Of a stretch of 64,000 bases of DNA, positions 10,891 to 23,248 are shown piece after piece; position 1 is the stretch's first letter; every line of letters begins with the position of its first letter. A model generated the notes under the pieces. That model was not told where the DNA came from and made no database searches. It saw nothing but the letters and a program-made list of their open reading frames with translations. Source of the stretch: Dioscorea cayenensis subsp. rotundata (taxonomy: Eukaryota; Streptophyta; Magnoliopsida; Dioscoreales; Dioscoreaceae); NCBI RefSeq assembly GCF_009730915.1, contig NC_052474.1, positions 345,501-409,500 of the forward strand, written 5' to 3'. The translations under genes and the position numbers were made by a program.

Positions 10891-11899
10891 TATAATAGAA
10901 AAAATTAAAAATATGATTTGCTTTTATTTCTATTATATGTGTTTTTGTATTTTAATGTCTTACTATCTAAAATTGGAAATTGAAAAGAGATTAATATGAT
11001 TAAAATATGAATGCGAAACATATAGCAATCACAATCGAGATATATGTCATAATTTGTAAGTCCAATTTATAGCTGCCATAAGAAATAAATAATATAAAAA
11101 TTCTTGTAAAAAACACTTGGGTCTAGTAAGAGGTTTCACTTTGTGGTTTGGGCTTTTTCATTGTAGATTTTTTTTTTCTTTTTTTTTCATGTATTTGTTT
11201 TCTTTTGTGTTTATTTGTTTCAATGTGCTCTTGATTTTCCCTCTGTACAAATATATTTTGTGAGTATAGCTAAGTATATAGAGTCTACCATGAAAATGCT
11301 CACATTTATATATATATATATATATAAAAGCTCACACATATTAGGATACAATCATCTGAATTAAAGTTGTAGTATTTAGTATATAGATTGGCTTAGAAAT
11401 CTAATTCCTCACGTATCGGTTCTCATTCTAATTAAGGGTGAAAAGAAGCTCATAGTTATATTATTATTTAAAAATTAATTTAAATTATAATTTGATTATA
11501 ATTTGAATATATATATAGTTATCTACTGAGTTCAAGTAGGATTAGTAAATTTAAATATTATTAGGACTTCATTGACGTGGTCTATGACTTAATGTATAAG
11601 ACATCATATATATGCAGTCTTTGAGTGTGACAAAATGTGACAATTTAGTTATTTAGTGTGGGTGTGTGAGATGTGTTCACCAATCGACTAAAGTGTAAGA
11701 TGTATTATCCTCTTAAGTGCTTTTTTTTTTTTATCAAGATATTATTATGTGGTTAAAGTAATCAGTTATCTTCCTATCTCTTTTTGCTTTCTAATAAATG
11801 CCGCCAAAAATTGTTGATAGGGGAGAGTTGCATGAATATCATAATGAACAACATAATAATCTAACCTAACATTCCTATATTGAAAAACACAAACTAAGA
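10891..11899. other. AT-rich spacer, no gene seen
   Basis: AT-rich sequence with a (TA)n run near 11310. I see no coding exons, RNA genes or clear repeats. Confidence 0.6.
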
Positions 11900-12450
11900 T
11901 CTTCAGAGAGTTGATATAGAATTGCTATTACGACCTCAAGACTTGTGGGATCTTATTTAAAATAGTAATGCAAATGATACTAATTTAGGATACGAGGCAC
12001 TAGCAAAACATAATAAAGATAGATAGCAAGTTATAAAAAAATAAAGATAGTAGAGCATTTTTAGAAATCATACAAGGTACCGAAGATCAATAGCAATTAA
12101 AACTATTTATGCACAAAATCAAAAATTGCAGGGGAAATCATTGAAAAGTGCGAAGTAAAAAAAAGTTAAAAGAGTGTTTCCAAATCTCAAAAGTGGGATT
12201 TGAAAATCTAAAAAAATGAATGATACCGACTAAATATTGTTTTAGGATAATTACTTGAATAACAAATCAAATAAAACAAATGCATGAAACAAGATATCAA
12301 AGTTCCATGAGTAATTAAGAAAGGTCTTCTTGCTTAGAACTCAAAATTTTGATCATATAATGGTTGTAATTGAAGAATTAAAAGATATTGAAATGATGAT
12401 CATAGAGGAGTTTATGAGTTCATGTTAGACGCATAAGTACTATATAAGAC
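11900..12450 (+). pseudogene. Fossil Copia-type gag fragment
   Basis: Heavily broken coding sequence. The clearest piece, near 12345-12425, reads FDHIMVVIEELKDIEMMIIE and then EFMSS. This fits the UBN2-type gag region of plant Copia elements, where a KFDHxVxxIEExKDL segment precedes an EEL repeat. An upstream piece contains DLWDLI (near 11935). Stops and frame changes occur throughout, and no LTRs are recognisable. This is an old relic; the call rests on pattern recall and needs a profile search. Confidence 0.45.
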
Positions 12451-13195
12451 TTAGGTTAAAGGTGTCAATTGAACGAATAATATAGGCTTAGTTAATTTTG
12501 AATGCCCAATCAATAAATAAAAAAATTAAGCCTATTGTGGTTGTATCAGACCTCCACATGATTGAGGGAAATTGATATCAATTAATGAAAGTCAAAGACA
12601 ATTTTTTCATAAAGGCGTGGATTATGTGGAGAAAAAAAAACTATATGATATGGAAAAATGATAAATCTAATAGCGTATTATAGTTTAAATATAGTTATCT
12701 ATTACATCTTAGTAAGAATTTTTTATTATGTAGTGCATGACTTTTTGTGAAATAACGTATATATAATTTTTTATATGACACACTAATCTAAAGTTTTTAC
12801 TGTTAGTGTTAGCGTATGAAGGTGCCTTTACGAACCTAATACGGTTTGAAAAATTTATCCCATTAAATATTTAATTTTTATCAATATATTAATATGTGAT
12901 AATAAATTATCACTTACCTTCTAGGTCCATTTTGCGTCTACTAATTTACCACTTTACTTATGTAAGTACAAAACAAGTTTAGACAAGAAACTACACATAA
13001 CAACTAGTTTGAGAAAAAAAATACTAATGCTCACAACAGTCCAAGTGATCACACAAATAACACGTCATTTGTTTTTAGTCTATTTTTTTAGATTTCAACC
13101 ATTTAGTTCAATAAAATATTATTTATTTTTATAAATAAGAAATGATTATATAAAAAAAATTAGCTAATTGTATAAATTGATGAATCTAGAAATTT
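12451..13195. other. AT-rich spacer, no gene seen
   Basis: AT-rich sequence, possibly more decayed retroelement. No frame, motif or repeat I can support. Confidence 0.5.
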
Positions 13196-13199
13196 AATC

Positions 13200-13371
13200 G
13201 GAATGACAATAACCTTTTGGCTCTGCGTTGAGCATTCCTAACCGACTAAAGACGTGGGTTAGATCCTTAACTCATACAAGGTGATGGCACAAATACATTG
13301 AGAGCAGTAGTTTTATATTTATGCATATCTCTAACATGTGATTTATCCACGTTTCATTAAAAACAAAAATT
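13200..13371 (+). mobile_element. tRNA-derived SINE with a LINE-like 3' end
   Basis: The head has a Pol III A-box-like stretch TGGCTCTGCGTTG (13218-13230). About 25 bp further on is a B-box-like GGGTTAGATCC (13256-13266), one base off the GGTTCGA core. The tail ends with GTGATTTATCCAC (13338-13350), then GTTTCATTAAAAACAAAAA. This tail nearly matches the LINE terminal motif GTGGTTTATCCAC. Length (about 170 bp), box spacing and A-rich end fit a SINE. It is not a functional tRNA gene. No clean target-site duplication was found. Confidence 0.65.
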
Positions 13372-15021
13372 CAACTGATATATATGGTTTACAAATAGTT
13401 TGGTGCCTATCAATCAGGCGGTTGTTAAAACCATGAGACAAGCTATTCACATGATCATTAATGTATGATTTGAGGTTACAGATAAGAAACATAGCTTCTA
13501 AAATCTCAACCTCCAAACCATGTGCATTGTCTCATAGATAAATAAGTTTGATTTTCAAATTGTTGGCATGAAAACCAAACAAAAATATCATTCCAATTTC
13601 TGCATAAGCAGCAAACTTGCAGCAAAAACAATTAGTTTGAACGAACCAAACAACAAGAATAATAAAATATCTGCTGCACTTTTTGGTTAGTAAGATTTTG
13701 GGCATGATCTTTTCCATCTTCTCCCTGTTTTTTTTTTTTCTTTTTCCAAAATCACATCCAAGTTTGGAACCAACCAAACGTAGCACCAGCAGCTTTTATG
13801 ACCAAATTTATGATTTTGTAGACAATAGGTGGCAAATAATGTTCATTAAAAAAAAAGGAAAAAAAAAAAGGGAGTTTAAAGCTGTTACAAGATGTGGCAT
13901 TTGGTGAACTTCTCATAAATAGAATTTTAGGGATTATCATTAAAAATATGATTATTATGAATATGATTTCTAAGTCATGTTAATAAAAATATGTACAATT
14001 TTGTTTATATAACAAGATAGTAATGTTGGTGGAATGTAATATTGGTATGTTTAGTTAGCTAAGAAAATATTTTATTACAAATTATTTTTTTACCAAAATA
14101 CTTTTATTTAAGTCTGGCTAGGCTTTTGTAGATTAAAATAGATCAGTCATTAGGTTATTAAATAAAATAACATGAAAAATCTAAATCAACTCCATAGGAA
14201 AACAACAAAAAAAAAGCCAAGAAAAATGTTTAATTGCCATAAAAAAAGTTGAGCTCAAATAGTGAAATATATGTCTAGCACTTGATTGTGGTTGTAATTA
14301 ATTAAAATTTTTAAAGTGTTATTTGTTTTTAAATATTTTATTATCCATCAAACTATATTTTTTAAAATCCATCTAAATTCCAATTAAACATAAAATCCTA
14401 TAATCCATCACTCAAAATATATTGTATCTCCAACTACATCTCATCTACATAACTTTACTAGACAGACTTATATTGTTTTACACAAACTAATAATGATCCA
14501 ATAGATTGTCATCTCTTGATAACTACCATGAAACCAAGAGATAGCAACTTTATAAATTATAACCATGTATTAAGGTAAAAAAAACCAACTTACCCTTGCA
14601 TATATTTGGGTATTCAATTAATTAGATGTTTAGTTTTATATTAATTGTGTTGGTGTTGGTGTTGGTGTTGGTATGTCATGTATGGTTACATTAGATCGTC
14701 ACCATCGCATAAACTTGGACCATGAGTCCTTTAAAGATGGAAAGAGATAAGGCCGGACTTACACAGGACCTGACAAATGGGTCGGGCTCAATCCACTTTT
14801 TATCCGTACGCAAGACATGCACTCATTTGCTTTTTGAATATTACAGTCATGGGCTGATTATTCTGCCCTTACTTATATTGGCTCGTGTCTAAATTGTAAT
14901 TTTTATTTTTATTTATAATTTAATGATGTATATTAATTTTTATTATTTTAAATTTTGATTTTTTGTTATCTAATTTTAACAATTTAAATTATAAGTTTTT
15001 TTTAAGTAACTGTGAGTATGT
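13372..15021. other. AT-rich spacer with a (GGTGTT)n microsatellite
   Basis: AT-rich and non-coding as far as I can see. It includes a short GGTGTT repeat at about 14648-14671. No gene call. Confidence 0.6.
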
Positions 15022-15032
15022 CCACGAGTAGG

Positions 15033-15404
15033 TTTTTGAAAAAGTGGATAAACCACGTTAATTAAAAAGAGAGGAGCAGAATACTAACATACTCCCACAG
15101 CACAATGTGGGAAAGCACAAAAAACATAAAACACAAACAACTAACGAGTTAACGACAGTGGTAGTCAGGGGACACAAACAAAACAAAGCAACAACGAAGA
15201 ACAACAAAAGTGTAACTGACACACGCCCGGCCACCACACTCGGAATCTCCCGACTACTCGCCTGTGTGGTGGACCCCGGGTCCCCTCGAAGGCGGATCAC
15301 CCCTGCCTCCACCTTCGGACCTAAGAAATCAAGACTCTGGCGGATGGTAGTGATGGAATCCTCTAGCTTGACTCTGGAGCCCTCCCCAGCTGAAGAGAGC
15401 CATG
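15033..15404 (-). mobile_element. 5'-truncated LINE with intact 11-bp target duplication
   Basis: Read on the minus strand, the fragment encodes the last residues of LINE ORF2. The motif KLEDSITTIRQSLDFLGPK matches KMEDHIATIKRSLDFAGPR of LINE 1. Next come the 3' UTR with hairpin CCCACA-TGTGGG (15094-15111), the terminal hairpin GTGGATAAACCAC (15044-15056, reverse) and a short A-tail. The direct repeat CCACGAGTAGG flanks it at 15022-15032 and 15405-15415, so both ends of the insertion are fixed. This is a dead-on-arrival copy. Confidence 0.9.
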
Positions 15405-15419
15405 CCACGAGTAGGGTTT

Positions 15420-16950
15420 ATAGGTGAGAAATAAAATATCACTGACATATTACAGAATTTATTGTTTAAATTGTAATTTTTTTAAAATATTAATTTTTAT
15501 TATTAATTATAATTTTATTAGATTGGAATTAAATAATGACTATTAATATTAATATACTAACCATAGAAAAGATTGCAAAAGATAAAGAGTTATTAATATT
15601 TATTTATTTTTTTATAATCCGGACAAACCATTGAAAGCATGTATTAGTCATCTATTGTGATGGTGGTTAAAATGATTAAACTAAAATTTAAATTTAAATT
15701 TTAGAATACATATTTTAAACATCCAGGCACCTATTTATTTGTAAATACTCCTTCATTTTATTAGTAAAATTTATGATAGAGTTGCTAGATCTTTCTAGCT
15801 AACTGTTGAGAGAGGGAGCTCTAAACAGAATGGTAGCTGAGAAGGATTCAGTGATGTGAACTTGTGGGTGAAATTTTTTTTAAAATTTTTATCAAATAAT
15901 TTTGGAGAATATACATATCACATAACTTATTTTTATCACGACCCAATCAAAGAAACAATTGATATTTTAATTTTTTTTTTAAATTGATATTTTTTTTGTA
16001 TCTTTTGTTTTCTCTCAATAGAAGTGATTTATACACTTTTTTTTTAAAAAAAAATTAATATTTTCAACAGTTTAATTAAAAAAAGAATTGATATCTTCAA
16101 GAATGAAATAATTTTTGAAGTTAAAAACAAAAAAGATTTTTAATCCATTTTTGTTTTCTGACTTTTTTCTTAGATTAAAGAATTTTTTTTTATTTTTTAA
16201 TCATGAGTTAATAAATCATTAAAGTACAAAACTAAAAGCACAGCATTTATGAAAAACTTTACCATAAAAATTCAAATAGCCCACACTATTCGTTGAAGTA
16301 ATTATTCAACTCTTGGCAACCAAGAAAAACCAAATCCTTTGTTCTCTAGTCTTAATTAACTCACTTTAATTAAATCCAAAGCCTTCTTTGTAGCTTCCAC
16401 AGCAACCATCTTTTGAATTTTGAATTACCAACGGATATCTTTTCTTTTCGTAGGAACCCACCAACCCATTCCTTCTGATAATGACACTATCTTTTTCATA
16501 CAAATACAAATACAAATACAAATAAACACTTTTATATTTCAACATGCTAATATATTTCTTCGCAATAGTCTATAACAACAAGGCTATATACTATAAATGC
16601 TCACATGTATTAATTTAATACACAGTGACAATTAAAATAAGAAAGATACTTCTATTAGTAATAGTATATAAGATATAAAAAACAATTTATCACTACTTAC
16701 TCAATGTAATTGAATTCCACAATTGACCTCCGTAGCTGCCTTAAATTACAAGGTCCAAGAAAAAAAAGTAACCAATAAAACAAATCATAATAATAATATT
16801 ATAATAAATGAGACAAATCTCAGCTTCTCACTCAGTCCCCATGCCATATTTATTTATAAAAAAATAGATAAATAAATAAATATCTATATATGTAATTATA
16901 AAAATCAAGTGAAACCTCATCAGCAGCCGCTCTGCCTGCGAAGTCGTAGC
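15420..16950. other. AT-rich spacer, 5' flank of the F-box gene
   Basis: AT-rich with poly-A/T runs and an (ACAAAT)n repeat at about 16499-16523. No gene seen. The last few hundred bases should hold the promoter of the F-box gene, but I found no convincing TATA box. Confidence 0.55.
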
Positions 16951-16956
16951 GCGGCG

Positions 16957-16992
16957 ATGCAACGCTGTTTCGGCACCTCGCCGGAACCCTAG
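16957..16992 (+). promoter_or_regulatory. Upstream ORF touching the F-box start codon
   Basis: An 11-codon frame starts at ATG 16957-16959 and stops with TAG at 16990-16992. The F-box ATG (16993-16995) follows with no gap (TAGATG), in the same frame. If transcribed, this uORF would make initiation at the main ATG depend on leaky scanning or very local re-initiation. Confidence 0.6.
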
Positions 16993-19900
16993 ATGCACGA
17001 ACACAACCGCCACCAACGCCTTCGGAGCTGGCCGGAGCTGTGGTTCGCCGACGCTCCTCTCAAGCCCCCGCTCAAGCATGTGGTTCTCGACATGCACCTT
17101 CCTGAGAAGCAGCAAACCCTAACGCTGGGCCCTGACCTCACTGCCCCTCTCTCTGATGAGCTCCTCCTCCGCCTTCTCTCCGCCCTCCCGGACTCCGCGC
17201 TTCCCGCCGCCTCCCTCGTCTGCAAGCGATGGCTCCGCCTCCTCGACCGCCTCCGCCGCCGCCTCATCCTCCTTGACTGGTCTTCTCTCCCTCGCATCCC
17301 TGGGCGCTTCCCAGACCTCTCCGACCTTGACCTCCTTCCCGCCTCCTTCTTCCCCTCGTCCCCTTCCCCTCTTATCCTCACCCGCGACTCCGTCTCCATC
17401 CCTCTGGATCCCTATCTCGATCCCCCCATCGGCGACTCTCCATTCATCTCCTCCGCCGCTCTCGACTCCGGCCTTGCGACCATCGCCCAAGGCTGTCCCA
17501 ACCTCCGTCGCCTCTCCCTCGTCGCCCCTCCCGCATCTGAAGCCGGTCTCATGTCCCTCGCTGAGCGCTGCACGACCCTGCAGGAGCTCGAGCTCCATCG
17601 CTGCACCGACGTCGCGCTTCGCCCCATCTCCGCCTTCACGAACCTCCAGATCTTGAAGCTTGTGGGGTCCATTGAGGGGCTCTACCGCGGGCCCGGGGTC
17701 ACCGACGTGGGGCTCACCATTTTGGCCCACGGCTGCAAGCGGCTCGTCAAGCTCGAGTTGGCCAGGTGTGAGGGGAGCTACGACGGGATCAGCGCCGTCG
17801 GGCGGTGCTGCTTCATGCTTGAGGAACTCACCCTCACCGATCATCGGATGGATGCCGGGTGGCTGGCCGGGCTATCGTTCTGTGGGAACCTTAAGACGCT
17901 GAGGCTGCAGGGTTGCCGGAGCATCGATGCGGACCCAGGTCCTTCTGAGCATCTTGGGACATGCCCGACCATTGAGCGATTGCAGCTGCAGCGCTGTCAA
18001 TTGAGGGATAAGAGGAGCTTGAGTGCCTTGTACATGGTGTGCGAGGCCGTGAGGGAGATCATGTTTCAGAACTGCTGGGGACTTGATAACGATATGTTTG
18101 GCATTGCCAGCATTTGCAGGTAAACATGCTATACTTGTTCTATGTATTTAATTTATGAGTAGTTGAGGAAAGTAAAAAGCTTGTTGATGGAGTACTTCTG
18201 TATTTCGAATTGTTCGATATTCATTACTGGATGACTTCTGCTAAGATGCTATACTAATATGGGTGGTGGATGACAATGATGTGAGTTGATGAAGGGAAAT
18301 GTTTGATTTCTTTGCAATTTGATTGTCCTGGAGAGGAGAATGCAAGTAAATTTTGTTAGATACGCTATGCTAAGAAGTTATGATGTTCAACCTTTACATT
18401 TAATTCAAGAAACAAGGTAGCTTGATTTAAGTTTAAATTTTTCAACATTGTCCTTGTTGTCAGTCTCTTTTTTTTTTTTGGTGACTAATCTGTTAGGATG
18501 TTGACAAGACTGATCTTTTGAACCCCTTGTGTGGGGTTGCTTCTCAATGAAAAGGAAATTATCATTGTTTTTCTTTAATTCTTTATAAAAGGTATTATGC
18601 ACTAGTTAAATCACCAATAAATTTATGTGCAAACAGATAAGGTTGAAACCCATTTGCATTGTTGCTTTAGGGTTCATGATGAAGAGAACTCTAGCTTGCT
18701 TGTTGCTTATCATGAAAATTTATCAAGTCTCAGTTCAATAACAGCTATGCTATTTTGGCTATATGAGAAAGTAAATGATTTGCTTGCCTTCAGCCTTTCA
18801 TTAAAACTTAGTCCATCGCTATGGAATTGCTTTACTCAATAGGCTAATTCCTACAAATATGTTTACTTCAATTGATTCCCATCCTTTGGATATTATGAGC
18901 GTTTTTTTTTTAACTCTCTTAATATTTTTGGAAAATTTTTTAGGTTCTGTTGCATTTTTGTATTGCGTTATGCCCATGGTGAAAGAATAATGTACTAGGA
19001 AGTAACCAATCAGCATGAGACTGGTTTTGGTATTGATGGTTGGAGGTGGATGATAGAGTATAGGTGATTTGTACTGGTTTTCTGTTTGATAAAATTATGA
19101 CAGAATTCATGTTCATTAATTTTTAAGTCTTATCTCAAACAATATATGCCATGTGTGACTTCTTATTTTTGAAGTCCCCTCACATTACTTGCATGCCGTG
19201 GATAATTTTTTTGTTTTCTATTACTTTGGTGCTCTTCAATTTTGTGGCACTCACACAATTTGCAGCACCACAAATAAGTATTTCTTGAAATTCTTAGAAG
19301 CAGTCATGTTCTTAGAGAAGTAAGAATATCAGGATGTTATATAGCACAAGCTAATCATAATTGGAAGAAGCTGCAACAAGAAAGTCATTTGAGAAATAAT
19401 GTCAGGATGTCATTTGTGGTATCACACAAGGAATTACTTTTTGGTGAATAATAGGAAAAGTGAAGGTCTAGCTTCTTATTCTTTGCTTTCATAACTATAT
19501 TAATGGATATGCTCAAATTTGTTGCTTTGTTGTTGATACAAGTGGCTTATAACTTTGTGTGATTCTTGAAAACCGAACAAAAGCAGTGTTCTTTCTCTGA
19601 CAAGATAAAGCTGTAGAGTGACATCATGGTAGATACATTAAATGACTTATCTTTAAATAGTTCCATGGAAAATGTTTTTGGTGTGTGACTCTTGAGTTAT
19701 CTGTAATGGCTGAGTTTCCATTCTTCAAGGAAAGCCTGCTTTCTGTAATTTGTCTTTGATGTAAATATGATTGAGAAAGTTTCGAGGATCATCAAGTGTA
19801 TTTTGGATTACATATGAAATAACATGATTCACTTCATAGGCTTTCTTGGATAATGTTCACTTCTGTACCTAATGTGTCTGCAGTTACTGGTTTGAGTATC

Positions 19901-20425
19901 TTGTTCTGAATTTGTCGTCAGCTATAATTACTGAACTTACATAGCAAAAGTTCTAGGTTTGCTTGTGATATATAAGCTTATTTTGTGTGATAGAGCTAAT
20001 TTGGCCTACATTTTTCTGCTAGTTTACTTATTGCATATTCTTTCATATCATGCTTAAATTCCTTATCTGTAGTAATTTATATGATTAATTTTGAAAAACT
20101 GCTCAACTTTTGAGCTTGCAATGAATATGCATTGTGCTGAATCTGAATTCTCTGCAGGAGGGTGAAATTTCTCTGTCTAGAAGGTTGTTCTTTGTTAACA
20201 ACAGAAGGCCTAGAATCAGTGGTATTGTCTTGGAATGATTTACAAAGTCTTGCGGTTGTCTCATGCAATAACATAAAGAATGAAGTGGTCTCCCCTGCCA
20301 TGTCGACCTTGTTCTCTGTTCTGAAAGAGCTAAAATGGAGACCTGATTCCAAATCTGTCCTTGCGACCAACCTTGTGGGTACAGGAATGGGAAAGAAGGG
20401 TGGGAGATTTTTCAAGAGGACTTGA
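16993..20425 (+). CDS. F-box/LRR protein (At5g07670/At5g51370-like)
   Basis: Two exons, 16993-18119 and 20158-20425, are split by a 2-kb GT-AG intron in phase 2. They give 464 residues. The F-box lies at about residues 50-95 (PLSDELLLRLLSALPDSALP...SLVCKRWLRLL) and would bind SKP1 in an SCF ubiquitin ligase. About eight leucine-rich repeats follow, with LTILAHGCKRLVKLELARC-type units, forming the substrate-binding solenoid. They run into exon 2 (KFLCLEGCSLLTTEGLES). The C-terminus is basic (GKKGGRFFKRT). Exon 1 is strongly GC-rich and exon 2 is ordinary, a gradient common in monocots. Length and layout fit the small plant F-box/RNI family around At5g07670, At5g51370 and At5g51380; the substrate is unknown. 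A uORF abuts the start. Confidence 0.88.
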
Positions 20426-21604
20426 AAAGTTAACCGATTTTGTTCCTAGCGTTGTCAGTAACAACCCTTGTTCTGATGCAATCCAAAATACTTATGCTGC
20501 TTCTGAAGAACATCGCTAGGAACAGTTATTGGACAATTCGAGAAGCTAAGGCAAACATGGATACAAAATCAGTCTTTGTGATTAAAGATCATCTACTCTC
20601 TTCTTGTCTTGCCCTTAGATTAGTATATAAGAGCAAGTTGGAGTCTATTTGTATCTCCATTTAGTGGTCCATTTCTTGAGAAGTTTTTCTTCAACACATG
20701 ACTCACTTCCGGTCTGATGAAATGCAGTTGAATTGGGAGGGTAATTTCTTTAGATTATGTTTGTTCATCTGTTTGAAGTGAAAGGGAGATCAAAAGAAGC
20801 AATTCACCCTGTTCATTGTTCATTTGTAGCAACTTATCAGATATTTTCATCTATAATATCTTTCTATTCATTTAAGAATTTAGAATTCCTGGACTCCATG
20901 ATCTCAGACACGACAGTTCTATATTGCCTTATTTGTGTATGGTTTGCTGTTATTGGGCAGGACTACAACATTTTGAATTGTAAGTGCACTTGTATATATT
21001 CAAAATTTTGTTTGGTGATTCAATGTGCTTTTGCTGCATGAGTGATATGGATATGCATTGCATTATTAGGGATGGGCGTCCCAACAAAGCACAAAAAAGT
21101 ACTAAAAGTGAAGGATCCCAGACCCTTATTGAGGAGTGTGGACCACCTACACTGAAAGATAAAGAAGGCCCAGCCACTGAGCATCCCCAGCCTCAGCATC
21201 TAATGCCTGCAGGACTTCTTGATTGTTCTTTCTTTTTTTTTCCCTTTGATGACATAGTCTTAATAACAATGATCTCTATCCATATAAAAGAAAATTACTC
21301 TACCCTTTAGGAGGTTGATATATTAATTGTTGTTATGAGTAGTACTTCTTAATAAAAGTCCTCTATTTTTTTTTTCACCAGGTTGTCCAAAAGCCAATGG
21401 TCAAGAGTCATTGATAGGATTTCGCTTTTGTTTTGTTTTTTTTTTTGTTGGTAGTTTATATGGAATACAAACCAATCAATTAATTATTCATTAAAATAAA
21501 GGAAGAGAGGATAAGAACTAAAAACGAATTTTAGCCGTCCAATGAGTAAACACAAAATCCCAAGAATCCATCGATAAAAGTTAACAAATAACAAAACCTC
21601 ATTC
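20426..21604. other. 3' flanks of the F-box and GATA genes
   Basis: This region between two convergent genes should contain both 3' UTRs. A GC-richer patch at 21060-21220 gives an open frame on the plus strand, but it lacks a recognisable family or splice sites and is left uncalled. Confidence 0.45.
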
Positions 21605-22555
21605 TCAGGGAAGGAGAAACTCCGGGCGTGCACCCGTGGCTGCAGCAGCAGCAGCAGCAGCAGCAGCGGCGGCGGAGGCGAGCATGAGCTCTTTCTGGCG
21701 ACGAAGCTCAAGAACTTTGCGGTGTGAGTTGGAGTGCTGTGTGAGCATGAAGGTGGGGCTGGCAGCAGGTCGGTACTCAGGCACCAGCCTTCCGGACTTG
21801 TACCTAACCCCGCACGCGTTGCACAGCGTCTTGGGTCCCATCGGTCCCGTCCTCCACTGCGGCGTCTTCTCCGATGCGCAGTGCGTGCATCTTCTGACTC
21901 CCACCTCCCCAGACGCACCTTTCTTCACCCCACCTAGTCCTCTGCCATTGCTGCTGCTGCTGCTGCTGCGGCCACTGCTCTTCTCGGCATTGCCTGCCTT
22001 GTGTTCAGCCATTGCTAAGTCCGAAGAGGAGGAAGAGGACGAAGGTGATGATTGAGATGGAGGTGCTGGAGATGAAACCGGAGGAACATGATGATAGGGA
22101 ATGTCCGAGAAGGAATCATCCACAAACCTTGACAGCCATTCCAGCTCTGCCTCCTCCTCACAATGCTGCTTTTTACACACACACATATATTATAACAATT
22201 AATATATGGGTAAAAAAGCATTGAAGAAAAAGAAGTAGTACTAGAGAAGATGGGAAAAGAGCTATGGCATTACCGGAATATAGAGCTGGTCATTGTTGGA
22301 GAAAGAGAAGTGGTGGTTTGAAGAAGAGCTTATTTCATTCATGGAAAAAGGAGCAGAGGGTTCTGGAGGGGGTTGGAGATGAGAATCCACAGCAGCTGAA
22401 GAGGATGATGGGAATGGGAAGTCATCATTGTTGGAGAAATCAAGGAGGTCGTCAACGCGCTGATAAAGATACGTCTGAGTAGTAGAAGCATCATGCATAG
22501 GACCAGAACCAGCTGCAGAAGAACCCATTCCCATCTCCCACCCTGGAGCCATCAC
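21605..22555 (-). CDS. Class A GATA zinc-finger transcription factor
   Basis: Two exons on the minus strand, 22274-22555 and 21605-22165, encode about 281 residues. Exon 1 is acidic and Ser/Asn-rich. Exon 2 opens with the family motif [17 protein letters not shown]. It then has a single type IV finger, [16 protein letters not shown]...[20 protein letters not shown], with the C-X2-C-X18-C-X2-C spacing of plant subfamily A (GATA2/4/9/12-like). It binds WGATAR sites in the nucleus. [17 protein letters not shown] follows the finger, then a poly-Ala run of about 13 encoded by GCN repeats. The acceptor is AAGCAG, so two splice choices differ by one Gln (exon 2 would start at 22168). The assigned ATG is the first of two adjacent Met codons. 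Confidence 0.92.
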
Positions 22556-22860
22556 TAAATTAAGCTAAAAAAACTAAACCAAACTAAACTAAACTAAACC
22601 AAACCAACTATTCACACACAGAGTGGAAGGAAGGAAGGAAGGAAGCTCAGGTGATGATAGAAAGGGATGTGATGAGGCCGTATGGAAGCTCTATAAGAAA
22701 TGAAAGAGAGGGAGAGAGAGAGAGAGAGCTTATGCTAATAATATGAGAGCAATGATAATAATGGTGACCAAGTTGATAAAGTAGGGAGCATACTAGACAG
22801 CTTCAACGTGCCCCATGCGTTCCATCCATGATCCATCCATCCATCCATCCATTCCCATTC
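22556..22860 (-). promoter_or_regulatory. GATA gene 5' flank with simple repeats
   Basis: Going upstream of the minus-strand start there is an AAACT/AAACC run (22563-22606), a GGAA repeat (22626-22643), a GA-rich tract (22706-22729) and an ATCC repeat (22829-22852). GA tracts are common in plant core promoters and 5' UTRs. No TATA box assigned. Confidence 0.5.
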
Positions 22861-23248
22861 CCATTCATCCCCTTATTCCCACCAACTTCTTTACCATTCC
22901 CACCCCCATTATCGCATACTATACTACTAGTACCAATATGATCAATATATATATATAAGTGTACATGATTAATTAAGTTTATTATATACTTCCATCTCTG
23001 GCTCTGTCTCTCTCTCTCTTTTTCATTCAGTGTTAGTCCTGACACCAGCATGTTCCTGTTGATTCGTTTATGAGCTTTTGCAAGCTGGTTAAGCTAGCTA
23101 TATACAATTATACATCATCCCCATGTGAAAATCTCTACTGTTAGTATTAAGTCTACTACTTGTTGAACGTTCAAGTAAAGCACTCGGGCATTCATTTCTC
23201 TGCTTAATTAGTGATTTAACAGCCGTGCAAAGAGCTTTCACGTTGGGA

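Noticed and set aside
13200-13275. Possible tRNA gene
   Set aside because: It has A- and B-box-like sequences, but the B box has a mismatch, no cloverleaf is apparent, and the A-rich tail fits a SINE.
17119-17844. Long minus-strand frame opposite F-box exon 1
   Set aside because: Shadow of GC-rich coding sequence; the plus strand has the F-box and LRR.
20984-21310. 108-codon plus-strand frame after the F-box gene
   Set aside because: No recognisable domain. The F-box protein is already complete, so this is probably 3' UTR.
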